From Campylobacteraceae bacterium (lineage in GTDB: Bacteria > Campylobacterota > Campylobacteria > Campylobacterales > Sulfurovaceae), in assembly GCA_027014605.1 (NCBI GenBank), contig JALWDJ010000026.1:1-44070 (forward strand): DNA of 44,070 nt. Direction: 5' to 3'. Numbering within the stretch: position 1 is the first letter of the stretch; each line of letters opens with the position of its first letter. The position numbers and the translations under genes are program-made. Below the pieces are notes generated by a model. The model was not told the origin of the DNA and searched no databases. It was given only the letters and a program-made list of their open reading frames with translations. This document shows, one piece after another, positions 34,532 through 43,430 of this stretch.

Positions 34532-35332
34532 TTACTCAACTATAGCTCTAATTGCCTCAATCTGCTCTATTAGGTGATTTAATTTATCTAATCTAATCAT
34601 ATTTGCCCCATCACTTAAGGCTATCTCTGGATTGAAGTGTGTTTCAAAAAAGAAGCCATCAACTCCAACAGCACTAGCTCCTCTTGCTAGGTACTCAATC
34701 ATCTCTCTATCTCCACCACTAACTGCACCTCCACTTGCAGGTGCTTGAACAGAGTGAGTTGCATCAAATATAACAGGAGCAAAATCTCTCATAATCTTTA
34801 ATCCTCTCATATCAACAACTAAATTTCCATATCCAAAAGTAGTGCCTCTCTCTGTTAACCATACACCATATTTGCTAGACTCTTTATATATAGACTCACC
34901 ACTAAATCCTCTTGTTTTTAAAACCTTTTCTACAGAGTGTCTCATAGCTTGTGGAGCTAAAAACTGCCCCTTTTTAATATTAACTATAGCATTAGTCTTA
35001 GCAGAAGCTACCAATAAATCAGTCTGACGAGATAGAAAAGCTGGAATTTGAAGAACATCTACAACCTCTGCTACTGCGTTTGGTTGAGTAGCATCGTGAA
35101 CATCAGTTAATAGTTTATATCCAAACTGCTCTTTAACCTCTTGTAACATCTTTAACCCCTCATCAATCCCCGGCCCTCTAAAGGAGTCTAAACTTGTTCT
35201 ATTTGCTTTATCAAAACTAGCTTTAAAATAGAAATCTTTAGTACAATCTTTATGATAAACCATAAGCTCTTCAGCAATTCTCATAACTCTATCTCTACTC
35301 TCTAAAACACAAGGTCCTGCAATTAGTATCAT
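34532..35332 (-). CDS. kdsA: 3-deoxy-D-manno-octulosonate 8-phosphate synthase
   Basis: A 266-residue TIM-barrel enzyme that joins phosphoenolpyruvate and arabinose 5-phosphate to make KDO-8-phosphate for the inner core of lipopolysaccharide. It starts [20 protein letters not shown], with [84 protein letters not shown] and [15 protein letters not shown]. No Cys-type metal site is evident at the N-terminus, where N replaces the metal Cys (ANRTS region), suggesting the metal-independent class. AAGGA precedes the ATG. Confidence 0.96.
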   Translation of the reverse strand: MILIAGPCVLESRDRVMRIAEELMVYHKDCTKDFYFKASFDKANRTSLDSFRGPGIDEGLKMLQEVKEQFGYKLLTDVHDATQPNAVAEVVDVLQIPAFLSRQTDLLVASAKTNAIVNIKKGQFLAPQAMRHSVEKVLKTRGFSGESIYKESSKYGVWLTERGTTFGYGNLVVDMRGLKIMRDFAPVIFDATHSVQAPASGGAVSGGDREMIEYLARGASAVGVDGFFFETHFNPEIALSDGANMIRLDKLNHLIEQIEAIRAIVE

Positions 35333-35380
35333 ATAATATCCTTAATAATTTTTCTGGAAGTTTAACATAACTATTTTAGT

Positions 35381-37321
35381 CTAAAACATATCAGGAAATT
35401 CCTGTTCTGTAGATGTCTCTGCCCTTGATGGAAGAGGTGATGTCTCTGTATATAATTCAGTTATGACACCATCTCTTGAGTTATATACACCATCTGGTAC
35501 TTTAAACTTTCTTGGTAAATTTGGATATATTTGATATAATTTTTTAAAAAAATATGCAAAAGCAGGAGCAGATACAGCCCCACCTGTAGCACCTCTGCCT
35601 ATCGGTCTATTATTATCTCTTCCCATCCATACAATTACCTCTTGAGCTGGAGAGTATCCACAAAACCATGCATCTACATTTCTATTTGTTGTTCCTGTCT
35701 TTCCTGCAACTTCTACACCTTTTACTTGTGCATTTCTACCTGTTCCTCTAATAATAACATCTTTTAATATATCAGTCATTAAATATGCTTGTTCTGGTTT
35801 TGTAAAATCTCTAATCTCTTGATTTTTAGCTTCATATATAACAGTTCCATCTTTTGATACAACTTTAGAAATGAGGCGAGGTTCTATCATATGTCCACCA
35901 TTTGCAAATGCAGAGTATATCTCTGCCATCTTAACAGGACTAAGTCCCAAATTTCCTAAGGATATGGACATATCTTGTGGAATATGAGGAATTTTTAAAG
36001 GTTTTAACTTCTCTAAAATTCTATCAACACCAATCTCTGTTACAAGATTAATAGTGGCTAGATTTCGTGAATGGACAAGTGCATCTCTTAATTTAATAAA
36101 TCCTACAAAGTTACTCTCATAATTTTTAGGTCTCCAAATTACTCTTTTCCCATCTTTATAGTATTGAAATGTTCTTGCTACATCTGTAAGCTCTGTTGCT
36201 GGATTATATCCTAAATCTAAAGCTACTTGATATATAAATGGTTTAAAAGCAGACCCTGGCTGTCTCTCCATCATTGTAGCTCTATTAAATGCACTTTTTC
36301 TATAATCAACCCCTCCAACCATAGCTTTTATATCACCTGTACTATTATCAACAACTAAAATTGCACCATTAAATTTATCTTTTTTATATTTTCTTAATGC
36401 TCTTCTATAAGCATATCTTAAAGCCTCCCTTGCAATTTTTTGCTCTTTCATATCTATTGTTGTATAGATAGTATATCCACCTGTCTTAATATCTGGAAAC
36501 TCTTTCTTTAATCGTCTAACAACCTCATCAGTTACATAGGGTGCAATATTTTGAGTAAGAGTATCATGATATATTGTTGGTGTCTCTTTTATAGCTTTTA
36601 GATAATCATCTTCTCTTATCCAGCCAAGTTTTCTCATTCTACTCAATATTGTATTTGCTCTTTTTAATGCCCTATCGAGATGCTTTACAGGATTAAAATA
36701 TGACGGAGCATTTGGAAGTCCTACCAAAAGTGCTGCCTCTTTTAGAGTTAACTTATCTAGCTCTTTATGAAAATATCCTTTAGATGCTGTTCTTACACCA
36801 AAATATCCTCTACCAAAAGATATTTCATTTAAATATCTCTCCAATATCTGTTCTTTTGTTAATTCCTGCTCTACCTTTATAGCTAAAATTGCCTCTTTCA
36901 GTTTTCTTGTATAACTCTTTTTAGGAGATAGTAAAATCTTTTTGACTAACTGCTGAGTTATAGTACTTCCCCCCTCAACCTTTTTACCAGCTTTATAATT
37001 TCTTAAAAATGCTCTAATAATTGCATCCGGATTAACTCCATTATGCTCAAAAAATCTAGTATCTTCAATAGCAACTAATGCCTCTATTAAATAACTCGGC
37101 ATATCATCATATTTTGCATATAATCTATGTCGACCTTTCATAATATTGGAAATTTTATTACCTTTGTAATCTAAAATTACAGAAGATATTTTAGGATGAT
37201 AATTAACAATCTTATCCATATCAAGTTGTATTTCATTATAGGCATATATAAATGCAGTAATCAATGCTATAATAAATATTATTACTAGCATTATTGAACC
37301 TTTAATTAATTGGCTAATCAT
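35381..37321 (-). CDS. mrcA: Class A penicillin-binding protein 1A
   Basis: A 646-residue bifunctional peptidoglycan synthase. An N-terminal anchor (about 10-30, MLVIIFIIALITAFIYA) is followed by the GT51 glycosyltransferase domain: ALVAIEDTRFFEHNGVNPDAIIRA, GGSTITQQLVKK and RKLKEAILAIKVEQELTKEQILERYLN. The transpeptidase domain has the active-site serine in PGSAFKPF, the SxN motif HSRNLATI and KTGTTN. The C-terminus is short (about 640 residues against 700-850 in enterobacteria), as usual for the phylum. Its neighbours kdsA and slt also serve the envelope. Confidence 0.95.
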   Translation of the reverse strand: MISQLIKGSIMLVIIFIIALITAFIYAYNEIQLDMDKIVNYHPKISSVILDYKGNKISNIMKGRHRLYAKYDDMPSYLIEALVAIEDTRFFEHNGVNPDAIIRAFLRNYKAGKKVEGGSTITQQLVKKILLSPKKSYTRKLKEAILAIKVEQELTKEQILERYLNEISFGRGYFGVRTASKGYFHKELDKLTLKEAALLVGLPNAPSYFNPVKHLDRALKRANTILSRMRKLGWIREDDYLKAIKETPTIYHDTLTQNIAPYVTDEVVRRLKKEFPDIKTGGYTIYTTIDMKEQKIAREALRYAYRRALRKYKKDKFNGAILVVDNSTGDIKAMVGGVDYRKSAFNRATMMERQPGSAFKPFIYQVALDLGYNPATELTDVARTFQYYKDGKRVIWRPKNYESNFVGFIKLRDALVHSRNLATINLVTEIGVDRILEKLKPLKIPHIPQDMSISLGNLGLSPVKMAEIYSAFANGGHMIEPRLISKVVSKDGTVIYEAKNQEIRDFTKPEQAYLMTDILKDVIIRGTGRNAQVKGVEVAGKTGTTNRNVDAWFCGYSPAQEVIVWMGRDNNRPIGRGATGGAVSAPAFAYFFKKLYQIYPNLPRKFKVPDGVYNSRDGVITELYTETSPLPSRAETSTEQEFPDMF

Positions 37322-37385
37322 CTCCCATATATCCTTATATTATATTTTTTCTATTATTTTTAACATTTTTTATATTATAAAATCT

Positions 37386-40301
37386 TTAACTACTCTCTTC
37401 ATAATGAAGCTGTAATCCCTCACTACTCATCATAAATCCACTGATATAGATTTTACCACTATGTACTAACTTATGGTGTCTTTTACATAATGGAATAAGA
37501 TTATATTTATGATTTTTATTAAAACTATTCTCTTTTTGAGGAGTTATATGATGAATATCCTCTGCCATCTCATTACATAAAGCACATTTTGTTATATATA
37601 GATTTTTATTATATCTACTTCTCTTTTTATTCTTTATACTCTTTAATTCAGATTGATTTTCAATAATAGACTCTCGTATCCTATAGGCATTTTTTAAAAA
37701 GCTCTTATCCATATGTAGAGATTTTGCAAACTCTAGCCCATATAGTGAACTTCCCATACCAAGTTGTAATTCTCTATTATATATTAATTTATCACTGTCC
37801 TCATCATATTTTACCCCAAGATGTAAAAAGATAAGCTCTTTAATATCTTGAAGTTCATTAATATTTTTTAGTTGATGTAGATGTGTTGCAAATATAAATG
37901 TGGCTTTCAGCTCTAATAGTTTTAAAATTGCTCCTGATACTATAGCAACACCTGACTCTGTCTCTGTACCTTGTGAGATTTCATCTCCTAAGATAAGGCT
38001 ATTTGAGGTTGCACGATTAAAGATATTTTTTAGCTCCATCATCTCTACTGAAAATGTAGATAACCCCTTATATAGATTATCTTTAGATACAATTCTAGTA
38101 AATATCTTATCGTACATACTAAATTTAAGCTCAACTGCTGGAACAAAAAAACCTGCTTGAGCTAGAATTACAGCTAAGCCAATACTCTTCATAAGTGATG
38201 ATTTCCCTGACGAGTTAATCCCATATAGTAAAACTCCACTAACTCTCTTTCCACCACTAGCATTTAGTGTAATGTGGTTATGAGTTGTTTTAATCCCATC
38301 TCCTAGATATATATCATTTGGAACATATATTCCACTCTTCTCATTAGCTTCAATAATTAGGTGTCTAAGTCCAATAGCCTCAAACCCTTTTCCCTCTTTG
38401 GTAATAATTGGTCTAGTTAGATTTAACTCTTTTGCAGACTTTGCATTAGATACTGCCACATCAATATCGGCAATAAATGAGATAATATCATCAAGTAGTC
38501 GTGAAAATCTTTTATCTAACTCATCTAAGCTATCTATATATCTACTCTTTACAAGGGCGACTAACTTTACCTGATTACTATCATGGTTTTGTGTTATCTC
38601 TTCAAATAGAGGTGAGTTTATCTTTACACTATTTTTAAGTATCTTATATCTAAAGTCTTTAAAGAAGTGATGAGTCTTATCAATAGTTACAAAAGATTCC
38701 TTTAACTCTTTCTCTATCATCTTAAATCTATTTTTAGTTAGATTTATAGTAAAACCCTCACTCTCCAAATATCCTATCTCTGCATATACTTTTTGAGAGC
38801 TATTTTTCTTCTCTTTTTGGATAAATAGTTTATCTATATGAGCTATAACCTCTTCTAGTTTTGCAATCTCACTCTTCTGCTTATCTAATAGATTATCTAT
38901 AATAGGGTAAGTTCCCTCTCTAAATATATTATCATCAATCTGGTCTATTCTAAACTTAGCACAGATATTTAAATCAAATCTATCTTTTAAGTAGCTCTTA
39001 AACTCCTCTACACCCTCATATAGCTTATTATCATAATTAATTTTATCTTTAGATAAATCTTTTAGAAGATTAGATATAGCATATAGTGACATATTCATAT
39101 ATGTAAGCTCTATTGGATGTAGTTTTTGTAATTTTATCCTTCTTAATATTCTCTCTAAATCATAGATATTTTTTAGATGAGTCTCATATCTTTGACTATT
39201 TTGCATAAGTTTTGAAGATAAATTATATCTTGCCTCTAATATCTCCTTATCTACGATGGGAGATAGAAGTCTCTCTTTTAGTAGTCTCTTTCCAAATGCT
39301 GTAGATGTTTTATCTATAAGTTTTAAAAGAGTTAGCTCTTTTGTATCTTTTGATATTACTCCTAACTGTTCTAACGCATTATTTCCAAGATATAGATATT
39401 TACTTCCACTTAAAAAAATAGGTCTATTCATCTTCTCAATAATAGCCTCATCATGCTCTATAATAAAATCAATCAATATAGCTAATGACTCTGTAGTATA
39501 TGGATATCTCTCTAAATCCATATACTCAATAGGAGATAGAAATGAATTTATCTGATAAACTCTCTTAAATAATTCATTTTGATAATCTATTTTACATCTA
39601 TTAGAGTTAAAAGATATATGGTATTGATGAAACTCTAAATAGTTACTAATCCACTCCCTATCTATAGATTTATTATCAATAGTAATAATAATCTCAGCTG
39701 TATTATATGTCTGTAGAAGATTAAATAGCTCATCTAATGCATAAGTCTTATCATCTCTAGTTGAGTGCATCTCATTTACTATTGTTTTACCTGTTGTTAC
39801 ATCAATAGCACTATACCCTACTGAATATATTCCAGCATTTTCATCTATAATAACAGATACAATATTATTTTCAGTAACTTCAGTCTGATACTCAAAATTT
39901 GTCCCAGGTGAGATAATATTTGAGATATATCTTGTAATTTTAGGTGGAGTTCCTTTCTGTTTAATCATTACAATAGTATATTTTTTAGTATCTATTAATC
40001 TGGCTATATATCTCTCAATAGATACAGTAGGAACACCTGCAAGTAGTGGATTTTTAATAGAGTTTTTAGCTATTGCTTTATTTTTTCTAGTTAATTGGAT
40101 ATTTAAGAGAGTAGCTATCTCTTTGGCTTTTCCTATTTTTAGTTCATCATTATTTACCTCATATATCTCAAAAAAGCTACCTATCTCTATTAATATAATA
40201 GTATTATTTCCATATTTTTTTTCAAAATATTCTTGAAGTTCAAAATATATCTCTGTAAGTAACTTACCCTTTTGGTTTAAAATTTTTGATACTTTTTCCA
40301 A
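37386..40301 (-). CDS. mutS: MutS7-type MutS with C-terminal HNH endonuclease domain
   Basis: A 971-residue MutS. The mismatch-recognition motif is GSFFEIYE (41-48; Phe43 and Glu45 take the F-x-E role). A connector and a helical lever/clamp (about 290-660) lead to the ATPase: [10 protein letters not shown] (near 695), [21 protein letters not shown] and FATHLHQL. The tail (about 905-947) is an HNH nuclease: [29 protein letters not shown], with Cys 906, 909 and 939 for structural zinc and paired His 917-918. MutS-HNH fusions define MutS7, known from Epsilonproteobacteria, giant viruses and octocoral mitochondria. The fusion could nick DNA without MutL; no mutL is in the window. Confidence 0.92.
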   Translation of the reverse strand: MEKVSKILNQKGKLLTEIYFELQEYFEKKYGNNTIILIEIGSFFEIYEVNNDELKIGKAKEIATLLNIQLTRKNKAIAKNSIKNPLLAGVPTVSIERYIARLIDTKKYTIVMIKQKGTPPKITRYISNIISPGTNFEYQTEVTENNIVSVIIDENAGIYSVGYSAIDVTTGKTIVNEMHSTRDDKTYALDELFNLLQTYNTAEIIITIDNKSIDREWISNYLEFHQYHISFNSNRCKIDYQNELFKRVYQINSFLSPIEYMDLERYPYTTESLAILIDFIIEHDEAIIEKMNRPIFLSGSKYLYLGNNALEQLGVISKDTKELTLLKLIDKTSTAFGKRLLKERLLSPIVDKEILEARYNLSSKLMQNSQRYETHLKNIYDLERILRRIKLQKLHPIELTYMNMSLYAISNLLKDLSKDKINYDNKLYEGVEEFKSYLKDRFDLNICAKFRIDQIDDNIFREGTYPIIDNLLDKQKSEIAKLEEVIAHIDKLFIQKEKKNSSQKVYAEIGYLESEGFTINLTKNRFKMIEKELKESFVTIDKTHHFFKDFRYKILKNSVKINSPLFEEITQNHDSNQVKLVALVKSRYIDSLDELDKRFSRLLDDIISFIADIDVAVSNAKSAKELNLTRPIITKEGKGFEAIGLRHLIIEANEKSGIYVPNDIYLGDGIKTTHNHITLNASGGKRVSGVLLYGINSSGKSSLMKSIGLAVILAQAGFFVPAVELKFSMYDKIFTRIVSKDNLYKGLSTFSVEMMELKNIFNRATSNSLILGDEISQGTETESGVAIVSGAILKLLELKATFIFATHLHQLKNINELQDIKELIFLHLGVKYDEDSDKLIYNRELQLGMGSSLYGLEFAKSLHMDKSFLKNAYRIRESIIENQSELKSIKNKKRSRYNKNLYITKCALCNEMAEDIHHITPQKENSFNKNHKYNLIPLCKRHHKLVHSGKIYISGFMMSSEGLQLHYEESS

Positions 40302-40344
40302 AAAATCACCTAATTTTGTAACTACTCATAGAGAGTAGTCTATC

Positions 40345-40641
40345 TTAATCTACAGATTCTATCAATTGAGGTTTATTTATACTTGTACCATCATCACTAA
40401 TATCAACCTCATTTTCAATGTTTTCAATAACAGCATCTTGTAACTTTGACTCTTCAGGTTTAGAAATCTCATTTTTTCTACTTTTAACCTCATTTTTTAT
40501 AACTTTTTCTGTTTTTTTTACACTTTTTTCGACCTTATTTACCTTTTTATCCATATTATTGGTAGGATTAGGATTTGTAGCTAAACAACCTGAAAATATA
40601 AAAGCTAGAACCATGCTACTAAATATAATCTTTTTATTCAT
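40345..40641 (-). CDS. Small Lys/Glu-rich lipoprotein
   Basis: From the ATG at 40641 (AGGAG lies seven bases upstream) the product is 98 residues: MNKKIIFSSMVLAFIFSGCL, with lipobox FSGC and lipidated Cys19. The mature part is a charged helical coil (MDKKVNKVEKSVKKTEKVIKNEVKSRKNE as a repeat of K-x2-x-V/E heptads) followed by an acidic tail. An upstream in-frame ATG (40686) would put 15 odd residues before the signal and is unlikely. It resembles small Lpp-like or antigen-type lipoproteins of the phylum, but I cannot name a family. It ends 43 bases before mutS. Confidence 0.65.
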   Translation of the reverse strand: MNKKIIFSSMVLAFIFSGCLATNPNPTNNMDKKVNKVEKSVKKTEKVIKNEVKSRKNEISKPEESKLQDAVIENIENEVDISDDGTSINKPQLIESVD

Positions 40642-40706
40642 ATAAAATCTCCTAAGAACTATTAAAACTATGTTTGTGTAAAACAAATCATAACATGAAA
40701 TTGCTT

Positions 40707-40712
40707 ATTATA
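40707..40712 (-). promoter_or_regulatory. Candidate -10 box of the lipoprotein gene
   Basis: On the minus strand AAGATTATAATAAGC has TATAAT at 40712-40707, about 65 bases before the lipoprotein ATG at 40641. The FNR-type dyad of the divergent operon lies 23 bases further upstream, at about -35 to -55 relative to this promoter, so one regulator could affect both directions. Confidence 0.45.
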
Positions 40713-40734
40713 ATCTTGAATGGATTTTTATAGA

Positions 40735-40760
40735 TATTTATTGACATAAATCAATAAATA
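40735..40760 (+). promoter_or_regulatory. FNR/CRP-type operator in a class II promoter
   Basis: A perfect 10-base inverted repeat, TATTTATTGA and TCAATAAATA, with a six-base spacer CATAAA. Its core TTGACATAAATCAA differs in one position from the FNR consensus TTGAT-N4-ATCAA. A -10 box GATAAT lies at 40775-40780, giving a start near 40788 and placing the dyad centre (40747.5) at about -40 to -41, the classic position for class II activation. The controlled genes are the fmdE-like to MIP18 cluster. Which CRP/FNR-family protein binds is not shown. Confidence 0.72.
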
Positions 40761-40807
40761 TTAAATTTAAAAAGGATAATATTACTCCTATTTAAAAAAG
40801 GAAAAAT

Positions 40808-41401
40808 ATGAAATATCCAGATTTTTTTAAAGACATAGAGACAATTAAACTTCAAGATAGGTTATCGGCTTTTTTAGGTACATTTGAAGATGGAATTATT
40901 GAGTTTGGTTATCTAGATGTAGTAAAGAGTGCAGGACACAGTTGCCCAACTGTAGCAGGTGCATATCTATCTACACTATATGGATTAAAAGCATTATATA
41001 AAGATGAGATACCTCAAAGAGGTAACATTAGAGTAGATTTCAAAGAATCCCAAATAGAGGGTGTTACTGGAGTTATTGCTTTAGTAATTACTAATATCAC
41101 AGGAGCAACTACAGATTTTGGATTTAAAGGTATTGGTGGCAATTTCAATAGAACTAATTTAATGTTTTTTAATCAAAATATAAAATCCTCAGTAAGATTT
41201 ACAAGATTAGATAATAATAGAAGTGTGGATGTAATCTATAATCCAAACTCTATTCCTCCATTAGAAATTCAACAACCTCTTATGCAAAAAATTATGCAAG
41301 GTATTGCTACTCCTAATGAAAAAAAATCTTTTGGAGAAGCTTGGCAAGACAGAGTTCGAAGAATTTTTAAAAAAAGTAGTAGTGTTATTAGCACTATTTA
41401 A
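40808..41401 (+). CDS. FmdE-family protein
   Basis: A 197-residue soluble protein. The core FLGTFEDGIIEFGYLDVVKSAGHSCPTVAGAYLSTLYGLKALY (shown by its G-H-S-C-P-T-V-A-G-A-Y centre, His44 and Cys46) is the FmdE domain, named after a formylmethanofuran dehydrogenase operon protein but widespread in bacteria without that enzyme. His and Cys probably bind metal or haem. RVDFKESQIEGVTGVIA and TTDFGFKGIGGNF follow. A C-terminal zinc ribbon, found in longer homologues, is missing. It is the first gene behind the FNR-type operator. GGA lies six bases before the ATG. Confidence 0.75.
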   Translation: MKYPDFFKDIETIKLQDRLSAFLGTFEDGIIEFGYLDVVKSAGHSCPTVAGAYLSTLYGLKALYKDEIPQRGNIRVDFKESQIEGVTGVIALVITNITGATTDFGFKGIGGNFNRTNLMFFNQNIKSSVRFTRLDNNRSVDVIYNPNSIPPLEIQQPLMQKIMQGIATPNEKKSFGEAWQDRVRRIFKKSSSVISTI

Positions 41402-41453
41402 GCTATTAAACTTATAATTCTAATAATTTTTAATTATAAAAAAGGAGATAAAA

Positions 41454-41795
41454 ATGTCAGAAATAGAAAAAAAAGAGATAGAAGTAGCAGGAGCTACAGT
41501 ACCATTCTTTACATATACAATAGAGGAGACTCAATATTATGAGTTTGATACATCAAAATGTGGACCTCCAGAACCAATGGTAAATGCAATGGCAGGTCTA
41601 AAATTTATTGATGCTCCAAATAAAAAACTAGTTATGATAAATCACAAGTTTCCAGCAGGTCTTATTGACAAAATAGGAGAAAATTATAATATTGCAAAAG
41701 AGAATATGGAAGATGGTAGAGTAAAAATTATCTTTTCTTATAAAAAAGGTGAGAGTGAAAATGCTGATTTAACACAGACTAGTTGTCATGGATAG
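41454..41795 (+). CDS. DUF2249-like small protein
   Basis: A 113-residue protein. The core YYEFDTSKCGPPEPMVNAMAGLKFI and KKLVMINHKFPAGLIDKIGENYNIAKENMEDGRVKIIFSYKKG follows DUF2249 (TusA-like fold): a beta strand, C/L-x-P-P-E-P, a helix, L-V-x-x-N-H-x-x-P, then a C-terminal E-x-x-x-D-G-x-V/W-K-I strand. Cys36 precedes PPEP, and a second Cys lies in the tail TSCHG. DUF2249 proteins occur beside NO- and denitrification-related genes in other bacteria. AAAAAGGAG is well spaced before the ATG. It lies between the FmdE-like gene and the membrane protein; a role in metal or sulfur transfer is inference. Confidence 0.62.
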   Translation: MSEIEKKEIEVAGATVPFFTYTIEETQYYEFDTSKCGPPEPMVNAMAGLKFIDAPNKKLVMINHKFPAGLIDKIGENYNIAKENMEDGRVKIIFSYKKGESENADLTQTSCHG

Positions 41796-41798
41796 TTT

Positions 41799-43037
41799 AT
41801 GTTTGCTATATCTAAAGATTTTGCACCTCCTCTAAAACTTATTGCCCCTTTTTTTAAAATTGGGGTAACCTTCTACCTTATTGCCATAATAGCACTAATG
41901 TTTTTTAATAGCTCTTTCTCATATCAAGAGATGCAGATTGCAGGTTGGATACATCTATTTTTACTTGGATTTGTTATGGTTATTATATTTGGAGCTATGG
42001 CACAACTTATTCCTGTAGTCTTAGAGGTTGGACATGCTGTAGTTGATTTATATTATGTAATTCTACCTCTTTTAGCTATTGGTACAACTCTTATGGTATT
42101 TGGCTTTTGGGTTGAACCATATCTAATATCTTATGGTGGAGTATTGGTTTTAATATCTATGGTTATCTTTGCTACAGAAGCATTCGCAACACTAAGAAAA
42201 ACTAAAATAGATACTATTACAGTAAAGACTGTAGCTTTTAGTAATACTTTTTTACTACTTGGCATAGTAACAGGATTTATAATAGCTTTAGGGCTTGGTG
42301 GAGTAGTTAGCGTTGATATTGCAAGTATGCTTAAAGCTCATGTATATCTAGTTTTAGGTGGATTTGTACTTTTGACTATTATGGGTATATCTCTAACTTT
42401 AATTCCTATGTTCTCTTTAGCTCATGGATTTAGTGATAGAACCATTAAAATAGGATTTAATTTAGTCTCCATTGGTGTTATAGGGGTAGCTATTGGTTCT
42501 ATATCTCATACTGTGTTACTTGAATGGTTAGGATATATTATAACACTTATTGGTATTGGATTTTATATATATCAGGTATATATAATATATCTTTTGACCG
42601 TTAGAAAAGAGTTAGATATTTGGGCAAAATCTATGATATTTGGATTTAGTTCACTTATCTTATCTCTAATATTGGGATTAGTTTATTTTTTACCTAATAT
42701 GAGTGAGAGTTGGCTACATAGTGCTATATGGTTTCTTATTTTAGGGTTTATTGGATTTTTAATTAATGGACATCTATATAAGATAGTTCCATTTTTAGTA
42801 TGGTTTGAGAGATTTTCTCCATTAGTAGGAAAGAAAAAAGTTCCAATGCTTCATGAAATGTATCCAAAGGCACAAGCTACGGCTATGTTTTGGTATAGTG
42901 CTATTGGTGTATTTTTAAGTGGTATTGGACTCTTAATAGAGCATGATTTTCTATTTAAAGCAGGAGTATCTTTTATGATAGTTGGAGCTATATTTTTATA
43001 TACCTCTATGGTAAAAATGTTAAATTATGGAAAATAG
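41799..43037 (+). CDS. Polytopic membrane protein, NnrS- or haem-copper-oxidase-I-like
   Basis: A 412-residue protein with about 12 membrane spans. Histidines sit inside or beside spans: AGWIHLFLLGFV (about 54), EVGHAVVD, KAHVYLVLGGFV, FSLAHGF, SISHTVLLEW and NGHLYKIVPFLVWFER. The first, with G-F-V-M-V-I-I-F-G-A-M-A-Q, resembles the haem-binding second helix of haem-copper oxidase subunit I and related NnrS-type proteins. The H-x3-Y and H-H copper-site motifs of true oxidases are not evident, so oxidase activity is doubtful. It starts three bases after the DUF2249-like gene. With the FNR-type operator it fits an NO-response or anaerobic haem protein; family assignment is tentative. Confidence 0.55.
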   Translation: MFAISKDFAPPLKLIAPFFKIGVTFYLIAIIALMFFNSSFSYQEMQIAGWIHLFLLGFVMVIIFGAMAQLIPVVLEVGHAVVDLYYVILPLLAIGTTLMVFGFWVEPYLISYGGVLVLISMVIFATEAFATLRKTKIDTITVKTVAFSNTFLLLGIVTGFIIALGLGGVVSVDIASMLKAHVYLVLGGFVLLTIMGISLTLIPMFSLAHGFSDRTIKIGFNLVSIGVIGVAIGSISHTVLLEWLGYIITLIGIGFYIYQVYIIYLLTVRKELDIWAKSMIFGFSSLILSLILGLVYFLPNMSESWLHSAIWFLILGFIGFLINGHLYKIVPFLVWFERFSPLVGKKKVPMLHEMYPKAQATAMFWYSAIGVFLSGIGLLIEHDFLFKAGVSFMIVGAIFLYTSMVKMLNYGK

Positions 43038-43045
43038 GAGAGAAT

Positions 43046-43351
43046 ATGTGTAAGATAACAAAAGAAGATGTATATAAAGCAATATCAACAGTAATTGACC
43101 CAGAGGTTGGGTTTAATCTGGTTGAGATGGGTTTAATTTATGATGCTACTATTGATGAAAGCTGTAATGTAAAGGTTACTATGACCCTATCTACTAGAGG
43201 GTGTCCTTTACATCAAATGATTACAACATGGGTAAAAGAGGCAGTTTTAAAGTTAGATGGTGTTGGAGAGGTTGATGTAGAAGTTGTTTGGGAACCTGCT
43301 TGGAATATCTCTATGGCAGATGATAATGTTAAAAAAGCTTTAGGATTTTAA
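43046..43351 (+). CDS. MIP18/DUF59-family Fe-S assembly factor
   Basis: A 101-residue protein of the MIP18 (DUF59, SufT/PaaD-like) family. KEDVYKAISTVIDPEVGFNLVEMGLIYDATID is the conserved N-terminal half (D-P-E-x-G-x-N-L-V-E-M-G-L-I-Y). VKVTMTLSTRGCPLH carries the reactive Cys53. VEVVWEPAWNISMADDNVKK is the conserved W-x-P-x-W end. Members help deliver Fe-S clusters to target proteins. GGAGAG lies before the ATG. It is the last gene of the FNR-type operon and suggests that the cluster repairs or matures Fe-S or haem proteins under low oxygen or nitrosative stress. Confidence 0.85.
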   Translation: MCKITKEDVYKAISTVIDPEVGFNLVEMGLIYDATIDESCNVKVTMTLSTRGCPLHQMITTWVKEAVLKLDGVGEVDVEVVWEPAWNISMADDNVKKALGF

Positions 43352-43360
43352 AAAATTTTG

Positions 43361-43396
43361 TCCATACTTTTCGAAAAGGAGAAAGAAAAGTATGGA
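43361..43396. terminator. Strong hairpin between convergent genes
   Basis: TCCATACTTTTC, a 12-base loop, then GAAAAGTATGGA: a perfect 12-base-pair stem ending the MIP18 operon. On the plus strand TTATAAAATATA follows; on the minus strand CAAAATTTTTTAAAA follows, a better U-tract. It probably stops transcripts from both sides, since the Ser/Asn-rich gene converges on it. Confidence 0.75.
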
Positions 43397-43430
43397 TTAT
43401 AAAATATAGTGTATGTTTTAAGTTTAAATT

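Noticed and set aside
40345-40686. Longer start for the small lipoprotein at 40686
   Set aside because: It would place 15 residues before a standard lipoprotein signal; the ATG at 40641 has a well-spaced AGGAG.
41799-43037. Calling the 412-residue membrane protein a true cbb3 or NO reductase catalytic subunit
   Set aside because: The conserved copper-site and paired-histidine motifs of haem-copper oxidases are not evident.
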